Below are positions 32,201-45,500 of a DNA stretch of 64,000 bases, one piece after another (within the stretch, counting starts at the first letter, position 1; each line of letters starts with the position of its first letter). Under the pieces are notes generated by a model. That model did not search any database. It saw nothing but the letters and a program-made list of their open reading frames with translations, and was not told the origin of the DNA. A program made the translations under genes and the position numbers. The DNA lies in the NCBI RefSeq assembly GCF_003711515.1, contig NW_021167082.1, forward strand, positions 2,287,691 to 2,351,690, given 5' to 3'. This stretch comes from Sodiomyces alkalinus F11 (taxonomy: Eukaryota > Ascomycota > Sordariomycetes > Glomerellales > Plectosphaerellaceae).

Positions 32201-35049
32201 CCTATAAAGGCTAGAACCGAAGGCATAGATCGGTTATTATATCGGATACTAATCCTCGAATAGCTTCCGTATTTAGCTGCTATACCTAACGGATATTATC
32301 ACCACGAGAGACGTGGTCTTTAACGAAGACGAGATATTTAACGGCAGGATTAAAACGCTATAAGCTATAGCTTCCGCCGAGGAAATCGGGGAACGCCTAT
32401 GAGCTATCCGTATCACCTAATCTAATAAGACCGCGAATAGGCTACTATTAAGGGGTATAGCCGTAGACGTATTAGATCTTAAGTCGGAAGACTCTAACGC
32501 TACTACTATTACTACGGATAAAGGCGAGGCCGTCGCTATTACTACGAGAAAGGCCACTACTATTACTATAGATAAGGTTCTAAATCTATAGCCTAATACC
32601 TAGACCATAGATTTAGAACCTCGTAACTCTAACGCCACCGCTATTACTACAGACGAAGGCGAGGCTATCGCTATTACTACGAGGGAGGCTACTACTATTA
32701 CTATAGACTATACCGCTATTACTACGGGCACCGCTATTACTACAGGTAGAGGCGATAATACCGCTATTACTAAGGATACTTCGCGGTTTACCGGTACGAG
32801 GTTTAAACTGTTTCCCACGCCCCTAATATCCCCGGAAGACCCTACACGCGCGTTCCTTATGGCGTTAGCGGTGGTCAGGGGCGTTAAGGTGGAAGGAGAC
32901 GATAACTATAAATAGGCAGCCGCGGATGCCCCTAGGGGGTGCCTATTGGCCGCACGCCTATCGGCGGCGCGCCTATCTATCGCGAGAATTATCGTAAGTC
33001 TATACACGACCGAGAAGGTTAAGAATAATAACGCCTAGAAGGCGTTCTTTAACGCTAGAAGGACTTATAACCCTATACGCGCGAGGAAGTAAGGTATTAA
33101 CGACGGCGATATCGGTGCTATAGATTCTACTCCCTCTAATACCTCCTAGCCTTTATCGTATATAACCCGCGAGGATCTCCCGTCTCTACTAAAGCACTAC
33201 TATAATATACGCCTCTACCAGTTACGGGAGTGGTGGTTATAGGCCGAGGGGGAATACCTTAAGGGGTATTAATAGATAGGCTACTAGGAGGAGGTAGGTA
33301 GTAATTAGGCTAATAAGTAATAAGTCCTCGCCTATAGATAGGTATACACCTATAAACTTAATAAGGAAGGCACTCTCCTTAAGTGTAAGGCACGCCTTAT
33401 AGTGTAAGGGGATTAATAAAAACGGTTAAAGACTAAAGCTAACTATACTGCTACGCTAGTCTCGCGGTCCTTCCGTATACTAATAGCGATCACCGTACGA
33501 TTTAACCTAGAAATAAGGTAGTTTGACGCTATTAACGCGTTCGTTAATACTAGCCTTAAAAAGGAAGTATTTATAAAAATACCGTAAGGCTACGAAGTGC
33601 TAGGTAAGGTACTACTACTACGGAAAGCCCTTTTCGGAGTAAGGGTATCGCCACTACTATAGTAAGAGGAATTCAGCGGCATGCTATAGAAGATAGGATT
33701 CACGGTCGTGCCTAATAACCCCTATATTATAATCCGTGACGGTCTAATCCTATTCTTCTACGTTAACGATATCGGACTAATTTACTATTGAGATCGTAAA
33801 ACTAACGCTAATGACCTTAAGGCTACCCTTAAACGAAGCTATAAAGTATTAGGAGGCGAGGAAATCCGCTAGTTCCTAGGAATTAAAGTCCTAAGGGATA
33901 GAGCCACCCGTAGATTATAGCTATTATAATCCTCCTACGTGGAGAAGATCGCGGTTAAATACTACATAGATATACTCTACCAAAAACCACTAAGGGTCCT
34001 ACTATCTATAGAGCCGTTAATACCACGCGACGGCACACGCGCGTCGATTCCCGAGGTCTATTAGTATTAGGGAATAATCGGTTTTATACTATACGCCGTT
34101 ATTATAATAAGACCCGATATCGTGTTCGCCTACTCGAAGCTTTCCTAATATCATATTAACCCCTCCTCCAACCACCTTAAGAGGGCTTAATAAATGCTGC
34201 TATTCCTGTACTATACAAGACAATACTACCTAGAATTTAGCGGGGATAGACTCTTTCTGATAGTATGCGACGCGTCCTTTAGGGATGATCCGGACCGTAA
34301 GAGCTTATAACGATACGCGATACAGCTTTTCGGCGGCACTATTAACTAGAAGGCGGGTAAGTAATTAACGGTAACGACGTCGTTAATAGAGTCGGAACTA
34401 CTCCCTCCTACCGAAGTAGCTAAGGAGACGCTATTCGTTAGCCGGATATTAAGGGATTTAGAGCTTCGGTTAGATTAATAATAACTATAGCTATACTATA
34501 ATAATTAGCAGACTATTAACCTTGTTAATAAGAAGGTATAACGCCTACGAATAAGGCTACGGCACGTCGATATTCATAACTAGTAGGCGTGCCAGTTAGT
34601 ATAGCAAGGCCTTTTTAAGGTCATGTATGTTAACACGAAGGAGATAATCGCGGACGGTTTAATAAAGGTATTACCGGAGGCAGGAATTAAATAAGTCTAG
34701 TAATAGCTTAATTTAACGGATTAAAAGGATCGTATCGAGTAGTTAAAGTAACTACACGAAGAGATTAAACGCGCTAAAGCCGCGGTCGTAGTAACGACGA
34801 AGGCCCCCGAGGGCGTAGTAAATCCGATAGATATAGATCCGATTAAGCAGATTCGGCTAATCAGGATCGAGGGACTAATTAGGATGGATTTGAATTAAAC
34901 GGTTAAATAGGGCGGATTTAGATCTCTTTTACGAGGGAGTTTTCCCTTAACTGTTCATTTTACGATGGAAAAGTTGAGAGCGTTTGGTTTACACCGAAGC
35001 CTCTGATTGGTCAGTTAATCTAAGAAGACCCACCTTAACTAAGGGGGTG
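29259..35049 (+). pseudogene. Copia-A gag-pol remnant
   Basis: Gag spans about 29440-30800. A protease-like region follows near 30950-31200. Integrase starts near 31460 with a WHERLGYYGTDTL block (GAG pre-integrase type) and continues to about 32370 with D and E regions in recognisable context. A Thr-rich minisatellite region (32490-32775) separates it from RT. RT lies at about 33400-34000, its catalytic YVDD motif reading YVND at 33759-33770 (the Asp codon changed). An RNase H-like segment runs to about 34560. Most broken codons are TAG/TAA at expected Gln or Trp sites. Confidence 0.82.
32490..32775 (+). repeat. Coding minisatellite in Copia-A (Ala/Thr-Ile-Thr-Thr repeats)
   Basis: The core GCTATTACTAC recurs about ten times, encoding repeated A-I-T-T or T-I-T-T units with Asp/Gly/Glu-rich spacers (GATAAAGGCGAGGC). 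It sits between integrase and RT, normally a linker. The count and order of units differ from 45820-46055 and 17130-17405. Confidence 0.8.
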
Positions 35050-35313
35050 TATCGCATGGGCACACGGACCACGACGTGGTCTATAGGGGATCCAGAGGGG
35101 ATCCACACTATAACTAAGGGCTTTGGATATAACAGGGGCAGATACCGGAAAAGACCGGATGGGATCTAAATGACTTGGTACCTATAATAGAGTCTTTACC
35201 ACCTAAATTAAGGGTATAAGAGACTCTCCTAGATATAACTTAACACAATACACACACACGAGATTTCTGCTCTACTAAGTTGATTATTCAAGTGCCTATT
35301 TTGACGTGCGACA
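35050..35313 (+). repeat. 3' LTR of Copia-A copy 3
   Basis: This 264-bp LTR starts TATCGCATGGG and ends GTGCGACA, the best-preserved 3' terminus of the family. A G-rich tract precedes it. It is followed by TCTTT (35314-35318). Confidence 0.88.
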
Positions 35314-35984
35314 TCTTTTTCGGAAGCTAATACCGATAATAAAGCCAAAGATTAGTAGTACGAAGAAGAAGAAGAAGAACTAGAAGAAGAAAAAGAAAAA
35401 GAAGATTAGGAAAAAGAAGAAGAAGACTCGGATAACGAGGTTCTTTTTGAAGACGTTCCTATTATGCCTAAGCCTTCACGTCTCCCGGACCCCCACGCCG
35501 AAGACCTAATAGATATTAAATAGGTATTTATCTTTTAAAATAAACCCTACAATAATAAAACCCCTTAAAATACTAATATAAATATAGGACGGGTAGTGGA
35601 AAAGATTAACAGGATTTTAGATAGTTTAATTAAATTAGATTTGAATTTTTATATTAATAGTAGTGCTATAGCACAAGTTATAGTTAATAAAACGCTCTTT
35701 TCTATATATAAAACTGCTAAAAGCACTGCTAGTTAGGGTGATATAAATAAACTAAAAATAATAGGTACTGGTGACTATTATATTAAATTCAGAGATTCAG
35801 GAAGAATAATACTACTTTAGAACTATTTATATATTCCCGAATTAGGTATAAATATTATTAGCGTTCCCGTCCTAGACAAGAAGAAAATCTACGGCCTCAC
35901 AGGAAATAACCAGCTTATACTATTCTAAAATAACTAAACTAAAACTAACGTTTATATTAGAGCTGTTTTATATAACGGCCTCTC
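35314..35984 (+). pseudogene. Copia-B linker and protease remnant
   Basis: This is the continuation of Copia-B after Copia-A. First comes a Glu/Asp/Lys-rich low-complexity stretch (35350-35450). Then a Copia-type protease region at about 35640-35935 shows the NSSAIAQVIVN stretch at the active-site position (expected D-S-G-A-T-A-H). It also shows the conserved YIPELGINIISVPVLDKK segment. The element breaks off near 35985, so integrase and RT are missing. Confidence 0.72.
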
Positions 35985-36230
35985 CTAGGCTTCGGCACGG
36001 GCCCTGACGTACGGGGGGGTAATAGGGTCGTCACGGTCCTCGTAGCCCCTTAATACTATAAATATAATAAGAACCAAGAAGACTGTTTTAGATAAAAGAA
36101 AAAGAATAAAGGAATAGTCAGGCATACAGAACACGGTCTAAGAAAAGACCCACTTAAAGACCCACTCTTCAAGGGCATATAGAGGGGGTTAGGTATATAA
36201 GCTTAATAAGTAAGACAGTTTTTCTCCTAC
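35985..36230 (+). repeat. Unassigned dispersed repeat segment
   Basis: The first ~120 bp match 58225-58350. Both contain GCACGGGCCCTGAC, then a G-run, then GTCGTCACGG and an AT-rich stretch with AATATAA. No coding capacity. It may be an LTR or an untranslated end of an unrecognised element; it sits between Copia-B and a G1 LTR. Confidence 0.5.
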
Positions 36231-36435
36231 TTTTACGGGCTATAGCCCGCGGAATAGTCCCCGGCAGTGGCCGGGACTAAGAAGCTCTGGCCTCCTAGTA
36301 AGGCCTGTGCGATACTACCTATACTTAGCCGCCCCGCACACTACGTAGACTTTTCTTTTCCTCCTTTCCTTCCTTAACTCGAATACACTATATAGTCGGC
36401 CTAAATACGTGAATAACTTTTGATAAACCGTTATA
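36231..36435 (+). repeat. 5' LTR of the deleted G1 copy
   Basis: It aligns along its length with 2980-3183 and 10331-10534, including the polypyrimidine block near 36350. It ends GTTATA, followed by the same leader TATTT/CGAACTTATAAG as G1. Confidence 0.85.
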
Positions 36436-37796
36436 TATTTAAACTTATAAGACTATAAGCTTTAACGCTTATATAGAAGGAGGTCCTGGTTATTTTGCTC
36501 TGTGCCTACGAAAGGGGCTAAGGGTAGGTTATAGGGACCTTATATACTAAGATCGACGACTATATATTATAACGCGTATAGAAAGCGGTAAGGATATATC
36601 TCGCCCCTATTCACGATATACTTATTAGCCTATAAGTAGCCTTCAAAAGGTTTTAACTTAACCCGTACCTTATACCCACTATATACCTAACGCTTAGCGA
36701 ATCGTTACGCTCTCGCCCTTACCTAGGCCCCTAGATATAGAGACTATTATACCTATGCCGCGACCGGCACCTATACTCTTATACCGTGTATAGCAAGTCG
36801 CTATTCCCGTAAAATTTAGTGGAAAACGCACGCAATACACCGCCTAGTCGTAAGCTATACTACCAAAGCTTAAACTCGATAGTCCGCTATTGCGTAATAA
36901 TAAAGAGGGGTGGTATTTAATTAACGCGTGCTTAGACACCTAGCCTTAGCAGGTGGTTAGCACCTTTTTTGGTAACGGAGGTATAAACAGTGATTTTAAC
37001 CTAGAGGACTTTGTAGCCTATCTTAACCGCTCGTATAAGGACCGTAACGAATAAGGCCGCCCTTCTAATGCCCTCTAATCGGTAAAGCGCTTAAATATTT
37101 TATAACTAAAAGGGCCCTAACCGAATACTAGAGTCGCTAGGTAGCGGAGCTTACTTAGTACGATTTTATATTAGAGTACCGGTAAAGGGCTAATAAAGTT
37201 ATAGCTAACACGCTTTTATATTAAGAGCAGGATATACCTAAGGATTCTTCAGATATCCGAGACTAAAGGAGGTATATTTAGATAATCCCTAATATAGCTA
37301 TCTCTCCCCGGGTATACCTAGTAAGAGTAATATTACGGGAGCTAACTATAGTCTTTATGGTAAACCCCGACTTATAGCGACTATAGGATAAAGCTAGGGC
37401 TACCGAAAAGCGTTATTAAAGTACCCTCGCTATAATAGTAGCGGGAGAGCGGAGCTTGTCCCCTAAGCTAGAGCTTAAAATATAGATCACGGAGTATAGA
37501 ATCAACTAAGGACGGCAAATATTCCAAGACCGCCTATAAGTATTAGGGGATAGCGAAAACGGAATAAGTTACCCGCTATAAGGCCGTCTTATATAAGCGA
37601 TCCACGACTTAGTAGCTAGCGGATACCGAAGCAGGGATAATACTATTACCCTAATCGTCTATTAGTTCTTCTAGCCCGGGATAAATCGAGATATTAGAAG
37701 ATTTATACGGAATTATAATATATACCAAGCTAGCTATATATAAAGGGGTACGAAAATAGGATTACTACGCTTACTCCCTATACTAAAGCGAATCTT
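36231..37796 (+). mobile_element. G1 Gypsy copy, internally deleted and 3'-truncated
   Basis: It starts with a 205-bp LTR (36231-36435) matching 2980-3183. Leader and gag N-terminal sequence follow to about 37080. It then jumps directly to RNase H (matching about 6215 onward) and integrase N-terminal sequence. It ends at about 37796 where the LINE begins. About 2.4 kb covering gag C-terminus, protease and RT is missing. Confidence 0.8.
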
Positions 37797-37859
37797 TATC
37801 CTTTTTATAACTTACGTGGGGAGATCTACGTTTTACGCGCAAACGCCCTAAACCACTTC

Positions 37860-39654
37860 AAACCTATATTAATCGATAGCTCTTTTCAAGCTCTATACGC
37901 CTATCTATAGTCCTGTATTGCGGAGGCGCTAATTTAGGCGTATTATGAGTGCGAAAATGCCTGGAATAGGCTTACGGCTGCCCTGGGTGCAGGGGAACAG
38001 GCTAACGTGGCCCGTGCGTCCACGCTAACAAAGCAGTAAGCCCAGCCGCGCAGAGCCGCACCGCCGACCTCTACCCAGCCCCAACACCATAAATAACAAC
38101 CCACTAGCCATAACACTAGCTATAATAATGGCCCTAACGCCCCTAACAGCCCTAACAGCCCCCCCCCTAAAGCCCCTATAACTATAGAGGGCCTAGGGGA
38201 CGTGGATATAGGTAATACCTCTGAAAATACAGAGGATTTAACCCTCGCTACGCCTCTATATTCGAAAAGGCACCTTAGCCCTTCTATACCTATACCTAGA
38301 CGTTTTTCTAGGACCCGAATCGAATCCCCCTCGGACTCAGAAGCCGAAGGAGCTTTCGAAACGCCCTTTAGGGCCCCCCCCGCTTCTAGGACCCCCCTGG
38401 TAAAAAGCCGAGCCTTTAGGCTCTAAATACGCTACAAAGGCGTCTAGAATAGCTAAAGCCCCTGGAAAAACCTCGGCTAAGCCCTAGAAGCCGACTAGTT
38501 CAGCTAGTAAGGCATAGGCTAAGGAACTACTCTAACAGGCTCTTGAGCTACTTTAATAGGCCCATACCCTCGACCCTGCCCCCTAGATTAAGGCCCTATC
38601 TGTAGGGGTTAAATCTACTATTAACGGAGTACTAGAAGCTTCCTAGCCCCCTATTCTCGAATAGAAGGTCGACGAGCTAGCCTAAGCAGTTTGTAGGCTT
38701 ATAGAATAGCCTAAACCCCTTTATAGAAAGGCTTTAAAGCGGAAAAAAAGCCTTATAGCACCCTAGGCCCCTACTTTAGGGGCCCTAGCACCTTTAGCTT
38801 AGACTCTCCCGGCACCCCTCCTAATAGACCCTAAAAAGGTCCTTGAGGTTATCCTACAGCATACAGCGGGAGCAGCGATTCCTAGGAAAAACTTTAACCC
38901 CCTCGCGCTTCGGAATACGCTAAATAAGGCCCTAAAATTCCCTGCAGTTACGGCTATTAGCCGGTCGACTAACAGGAACCTTATTATAGCCCCGGGGCCG
39001 AAATATAGCGTTTAATAGCTCCTAGACTCGCAGAACCAGTGGTTTAAAGAGCTAAACCTCCCTCTCTAGCCCCCCTAGCCTATAGGCGACTAGTTTAAGC
39101 TTATTATTAAATAGGTGCCTTCTAGAGCCTTTGGGGCTGGGGGTAGCGATACCCCCCTACCCGATCCGTCCGTACCGCCGCAAAAGGCCCTAAACCGAAG
39201 CCTATAACAGGGCCTAGGTCTACAGGACCTAGCTACCGAAGTCGGCACCTTTAGCCCTATTAGAGTAGTAGGAAAGCCTCGGTGGCTAAGGGCTCTAAAC
39301 GCGTTTTATGGTATAGTGGTTATTTCTATACCCTCTACTAAAGAATAGAAGTACTGCCTGAAACAGGGGCTTTATATAGCCGGCTAGCGGCTAAAGGTCT
39401 ATAAATATAGGCCTATAACCCCTAGAACCAAGATTTCTAACTACTGGAAATTCGGGTATACCCGGAGGACCTGTAAAAGCCTAGATACCTGCCCTATCTA
39501 TGCTACCAAAGGCCAGAGGGAAGAACACCACTACTATAACAAGTACAAAGAATACGGAGACTACGAGTATAAAACCTATAAGTGCTATAACTACAAGGGA
39601 GAGCACCCCCCCTTTAGCAGAGACTATAAGGTCTTTCGAGCTATAAAACCCTAA
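37860..39654 (+). pseudogene. LINE ORF1 remnant (zinc-knuckle protein)
   Basis: A Pro/Ala/Thr-rich N-terminal half includes an open piece at 38202-38426. A C-terminal region (about 39470-39650) holds several C-X2-C-type clusters with many Cys and His codons turned to Tyr. The segment near 39590 reads KCYNYKGEHPPFSRDYK, close to the zinc knuckles of fungal LINE ORF1 proteins. It ends at a TAA at 39652-39654. It is broken by several TAG codons. Confidence 0.72.
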
Positions 39655-39689
39655 ATTCTATAAAGAAAAAGGGGGGCCTCTTAGTTCGA

Positions 39690-42299
39690 AAGACATCCAG
39701 TGTATTTAATATAACATCGATAAATAAGCCCTAGCACAGGAGGCTATCCAGGAATAGACTTTAGAGGCTTTGGCTAATATAGTCCGTATACAGGAACATG
39801 CCTGCGTCTCGACACTAAAGGGATAGTTTATCCGAAACCAACCTGCTTTCTACACTGTTACGCCTATATTCTAAAAATCCTAGCTCTTCCCTATTAAGCC
39901 TAGAGTCCTTACTTATATAAGAAAGGGCTCTAGTATTGATTTTTCATACCCCGATAACCTTTTAGATAATATAAACCTATAGATTATGGAGGTTTAGTAT
40001 CTATAGACCTTTTATATTCTACACGTCTATAATTAGATAGAATAGGACCCCAAAACGACAGGCCGAGGGCGGCTCCCTAGCCCTACGCCTTCTACCTCTT
40101 CCACTTCTTCTTCTTCTTTCCCCTCCTTTTCAGGCCCTAGAAGCCGGCCCTGGCCCGAGGATCGAGTACTTGAGGACTTATAGGTCCCTAGGCCTACCCT
40201 TATTATAAGGGACTTTAACAGAAACCACTAGTGGTGGAATGGAGTTACTACTAACCAGGCTTCTATTAGGGCCTAGGCCCTAATAGACTAGTTAGATAGC
40301 CTCGGAGTTACCTATTAAGTGGATTCCGAAAAAGTCAATCTAAACGGGGGGACTTCTTTTAGGTCTAATTTTTGTTAAAAATCGGTTATAGACTTAGCCT
40401 TTTATACGCCCGGCTTTAATAGTCTCCGCTTTACTAAGTGGGAATATATCGAAAATATAACCTCCTTACACCGCGCTATCCTACTTTCCGCCTCCATCTT
40501 AGGCTCTATAGATCCTATAAATAGGTCATTTCCACCGGCTTATAACTATAAGCTAATAGATTAGGAGCTATTTTCTAGCACTCCAAAGAGCCTAGAACCT
40601 AGCCTTAGCTAATAGCTTTAATAGGCTATTAGCGCCTCGGACTAGGATTTTATAGGCCGCTGCCTCTTAGATACTATTACCCTCGCGCTTAAGACTTTAG
40701 TGCCTAAGTTAAAGATAGTAAAGCGTTTAAAACCGTGGTAGTCTAAAGAGATAAAAGCCCTGCGAAAGTTAGCTAGCAGGGCCTTTAGGATATTTCGAAA
40801 GATAACTAAAAAGGGGGCCTCGGCCACCTAGCTAGCGTCTTTAGAAGCCTCCTCGAAAGAAGCTCGAAACGCCTACTATAGAGCAGTAAAAACAGCAAAG
40901 GACGACTACTAGGAGGCCTTTCTAGCCTAAGCCGAAGGTCCCGAAATCTTTAAGGCCTATAACTATACGAAGAGCGGCCTTAACGCGAAAATCCTATCGA
41001 TCTAAACGCCTACGAAGCAGAAGGCCTACGCCTTCGAAGATAAATATAACGCCCTACTTTAGACCCTTTTTCTAGCACCCTCCGCCACTAACGCCCCCGA
41101 AGCCCCTGTTTTTATAAGCCCTTCACGGGGCCTAGACCCCTCTTACCCCTTTAACGGTCCCTAGAACCCAACTATAATACGTAGTAAGGGCCTTAAAGGA
41201 CCGTGGCAGTGGCCTAGCCTCTAGGCTATAGAACTATAACGAGCTATCTTTAGAGCCGCTAAAGGACAAGCCCCTAGACCTAATAAGATAGGTTTAAAAC
41301 CGGTCTAATAGACCTATAAAGCTATTCCCGGGTCTTGTTTATAAGCCTACTTTGCCCTCTTTTCTACAGGATACTACCCCTCCTACTAGAAAGTAGCCCT
41401 AGGGGTCGTTTTACCGAAGCCGGGAAAGAAGGACTATTCTAACCCTGAGTCTTATAGTATTATAGCCCTTCTAAACTGCCTAGATAAAGTCCTCGAGAGG
41501 GTTATAGCTACCAGGCTTAGCATTATAGCTAATACCCGCGATAACCTTCTATACCCTAGTTAAATAGGGGGTAGGAAATAATGCTCTGCTATTGATATAG
41601 CCCTTCTCCTCCTCCACTATATCGAAAAATAGCGTAAATCACGTTGAAGCCCTATAATCTCTACATTGTTTTTAGATATTAAAGGAGCCTTCGATTATAT
41701 CGCCAGTCCCTAGCTACTTAGAACCCTATAAGAACTCTAACTAGCCCCGAATGTAGTTAAATAGGTAGCCTCCTTTATAGAAAACAGGCGAATCTAACTA
41801 GCCTTTATGGGTTAGGTTTAGCAGCCTACCCCCCTAAGTATAGGGGTTCTATAAGGCTCCCCGGTTTCCCCTATCGTTTTCCTAATTTATATTAAAAAGG
41901 TTATAGCGGGACCGGATATTTAGGGTTTTTAGCTATCCTATATCAACGATTCTTAGCTATCTATAGCGTCTACGTTAACTAGCAAAAACTATAAAACCCT
42001 AGAAAAAGCTATAGCCTCTCTTTTCGAGTAGTAAAAGTTAACTAAGTCCTCTTCGACCCAAAAAAAACAGCGCTTATTAACTTGTATCGAAGACGCTTTA
42101 AAGAATATACTCCGGTTATTATAGGGGGGTACCTAGTAAAACCCACTCTAGGTACTAATAGGTGGCTAGGGGTTTAGGTTAATCCTAAGCTATCCTTTAA
42201 ACCCTATATCGAAAAACTCCTAAACTTAGCTTTAGGGGCCCTAAATAGGCTATATAGGCTAGCTAGTTCGTAGAGGGGTCGATCCTTTAAGGCCCTACG
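39690..42299 (+). pseudogene. LINE ORF2 remnant (endonuclease and reverse transcriptase)
   Basis: The N-terminal apurinic-type endonuclease spans about 39700-40520, with a QHNINKQALAQEA-like start. A GDFN motif reads RDFN at about 40208-40219, followed by HYWWNG-type residues, and an SDHxAI motif reads SLHRAI near 40470. RT follows from about 41380, including KGAFDYI near 41675 and the catalytic YIDD as YIND at 41939-41950. The Copia-A LTR truncates it. Confidence 0.75.
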
Positions 42300-42564
42300 T
42301 GTCGTATAGGCATACGGACCACGACGTAGTCTATAGGGTATCTATGCCTGACTAAGAGCTTCGTGCCTCGGGTATCAGGATATAAGAGGGGCGGATACCG
42401 GAAAAGACCGGATAGGATCTAAATAATATAGTACCGATAATAGAGTCTTCACTACCTAAATTAAGGGCATAAGAGACTCATATAGATATAACTTAATATA
42501 ATATATATATACGAGATATCTGCTTTAGTAAGTTAATTATATAAGTGCTATTTAACGTACGATA
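42300..42564 (+). repeat. 5' LTR of Copia-A copy 4
   Basis: It starts TGTCGTATAGGC and ends GTACGATA, about 265 bp. It is followed by GTTATACGCCCGG, the likely primer-binding stretch. Confidence 0.82.
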
Positions 42565-45500
42565 GTTATACGCCCGGTTTATAACGCCTAAACGATAGAT
42601 ACTAATAAGGCTACCTCTATTCCACCATAAAAGTAATTATATTCATATATAAACACTCTTAAATAACTACTACTAACCTAATCATAGTAATTAAGAGATT
42701 AATTAACCTACCTATTAATTAATTAACTAATAAACGATAGACTAGCAAGGATATCTTCTAATATATCTAACGCCGAATAGAAGGCGGCCGCTACTACCCT
42801 TATTAACTAAAGGGATTAGGCATTATAGGAGCACGCCGTATACGGTTAATCTGCCTCCTACTAGGATAACTACCTTAATCTAAAGCTAAGCGATAAGGAG
42901 GCTAACGCCTACCTCCTCCCTATACCTATATCACGTAATATTCGTAAGTATAAAGCCCTTATCGTGGACCTAAACGCGGAGGAGGCCACGGCTACGGCTA
43001 CTATATCTTCTCCTATCACGCTAAAAGGCGATAAGGCCGCCGATACCACGGATACCGCCGCTACCACGGCGGCTACTATAGCGGCCACGGCCGCCGGTAA
43101 GAAGAAGACGGCCGCCCGCCGGAAGGCTACGGCCGTAATAAAAGAACCACCGATAAGGACGCCTATATCTATAGATAACCTCTCTAAAAAAGGACGTACG
43201 CGCTACCTATAAGATCGCCGCATATACCGCGAGGCAAAGGCAGACTACGACGTATGGCAGAAAGAATTTAATAAGGTACGCTCCTATATCGAAGGGACCG
43301 TCTAAACCACGTTACGTAGCCTCCTCGCCTAGCTATAGGATAATACCGTAAATACCCTATACGCTTAGATTACTCTCCTACACGCGCACGCAGGACTGAC
43401 CCCTATAGACCTCTATAAAGAAGTCTTAGTCCTGTATCAACGATACACCACGCCTATAAAGGCTATATGTAAGGATATAAACGGCTATATTATAAGCTAT
43501 AAAATAGTGATAATGCACTATAGATATATAGGCGTTTTAGAGCTATGAAGCGCGGACTATTAGGCGGAAGACGCGTTAAAAGCTATTAGACCTATTACCC
43601 AGGAATAAAGCAAGAACTACATAGTTAATAATTACGATAAGATTACGGAAAATAAGCTAGCGATTAACGACTTCGTAAAGGCTCTTAGGGCGGTTCTTAG
43701 TAATATAAAGGGCCTATAATCCTCTACTATAAAGCCTAGAGTCGGGAAAGGCACCTTTAACACCCTCGGGAACCTCCCTAATAGTAAGGATACTACTAAT
43801 GATAAAGATAATAAGAAGCGTCCTTGTAGTAATACGTCTGTAAAGGCTATCCCTCCCGTAATAAAAAGGCCTTATAAGATTTATAAGAATACCTATACTA
43901 CCGCCGCCTATTAGTATATAAGGCCTGATATACGCCTTTATATCTAGTCTGCCAATGAAGATATTATAAAGGTTATAGAAAAGAAGATACGTAACTATAG
44001 TTTTATAACCCGCGTGGATACCGCGATATAGAAGAGGCGGAAAGCTTTAGGGGCTATTACCCCTAATAAAATAAAGGAACTCTAGGAAGATTAACTCTAT
44101 AATACTACGCCTATTATAACTACTATATAATAACATCAGGGGGTTATTATACCGCCTATAAGTATAGTTCTAAAAGACCTTTCTGTTACTGCGAGTATAT
44201 AGCTAGGCGTCTACCCGACCTAAGAAGGGGGGGTAGCGCGCCCTTATACGATAACACTATTAAAATTATAAGAATAAGGAGTATTCTTATCTACTAACTA
44301 AGCTAAAGTATTATTATACTACACGATTCTAGACTTAGGATTATTAATCTATGTCTTTAATAATTAAGGCTATTTTACGGCTGTTAGACTACCAACTAAT
44401 AAGCTATTATTACTTTAGGTAGGTACTTATAAGGCTTGTATCCTCGGATACGGAGACGTTAAGCTATAAGTATTATCCTTATCGGGTATAAAAAGGCTAC
44501 TACGCCTCTATAATATCGGATACTATAAGGAGTTTATCACTAATATTATTTCGGAACGCTAGCTACGCCTGTAATGCTACTATTAGGATACTATAAATAA
44601 TACTATTATTAGCTCTACCGATAACCGGCCTATCTATAAGCTACTAGATATCCACGGCTAGTATGTAATCGAGCGCGCGGAAGCTATAGCGGCCACTGCA
44701 TTTACGGTTTCGGCTTAGTACCCCCGCGATATCCCGTATAGAAGATCACGATAACCGTGGTAACCATAGAACATTACCGCGTAGCGGTGGTATAAACGCC
44801 TTAGCTACTACGGCACCGATGCCCTTATAAGGATCGTTAACGCTATTTACGGAGTAAGAATAAATGGACTGCGTACCGCCGACTATAACGCGTATCTAAT
44901 TATAAGTGCCTACGTAGATCCGGCGGATACTATCCTTTTACTAATTAACGCCCGGACAGGCCCTAGCTATTACTTTTCACGATCTTAAAAAGGCAGAGTA
45001 GTTAGCGGGCGGCCTATATAAGTATATTATATTTGTTATAGACGTGTTTATAGGATATACGTATGATTACTACCCTGTAGAAGAGAGACTAAGGCTTTAT
45101 CCTTTATACGTTAAAAGACGTTTTTACCCTACTTAAGGCCTAATTCGATATTAGGCTATGTATCCTCTAAGTCGATTCTAAGGTATTTTAGTACCTAGAA
45201 GTTGTTACTTTCCTCGCTACTAAGGGGGTAGAAGGTTAGCCATCGGTATTATATTTATAGAATTAAAATAGCATCATAGAATATATTAAAGGCATTATTA
45301 AGACATAGACGAGGGATATAAGGATTAGAGCCAATCTGCCTATATCTATCTAGCCTAAGATCTTTAAGACTACTATATATTTACATAAAAGAACCCTATA
45401 ATATATTAACCATTAGAATACGCTATATAAAGGCCTGCGCGGCCGTTAACCTAACCTTACGTACCTATACGTATACGGCTATGAAGTCTTTATAATGACG

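Larger units (their letters stand above)
28995..35313 (+). mobile_element. Full-length Copia-A element, copy 3
   Basis: The 6319-bp element has two 264-bp LTRs (28995-29258, 35050-35313), a TCTTT duplication, and gag-protease-integrase-RT-RNase H order, the Copia arrangement. It serves as the reference for the three other family A copies in the window. It is inserted in Copia-B. RIP stops break all frames, but long segments still read clearly. Confidence 0.9.
37797..42299 (+). mobile_element. Tad-like LINE (non-LTR retrotransposon), 3'-truncated
   Basis: Two successive coding regions (ORF1, then endonuclease-RT ORF2) with no LTRs fit a fungal Tad1-type LINE. The 5' part is less RIP-mutated than neighbouring elements. 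The Copia-A LTR at 42300 cuts it off within or just after RT. A partial inverted copy lies at 56761-58210. A LINE of this kind is the likely source of enzyme for moving SINEs, but no shared 3' end could be tested because the LINE 3' end is missing. Confidence 0.8.
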
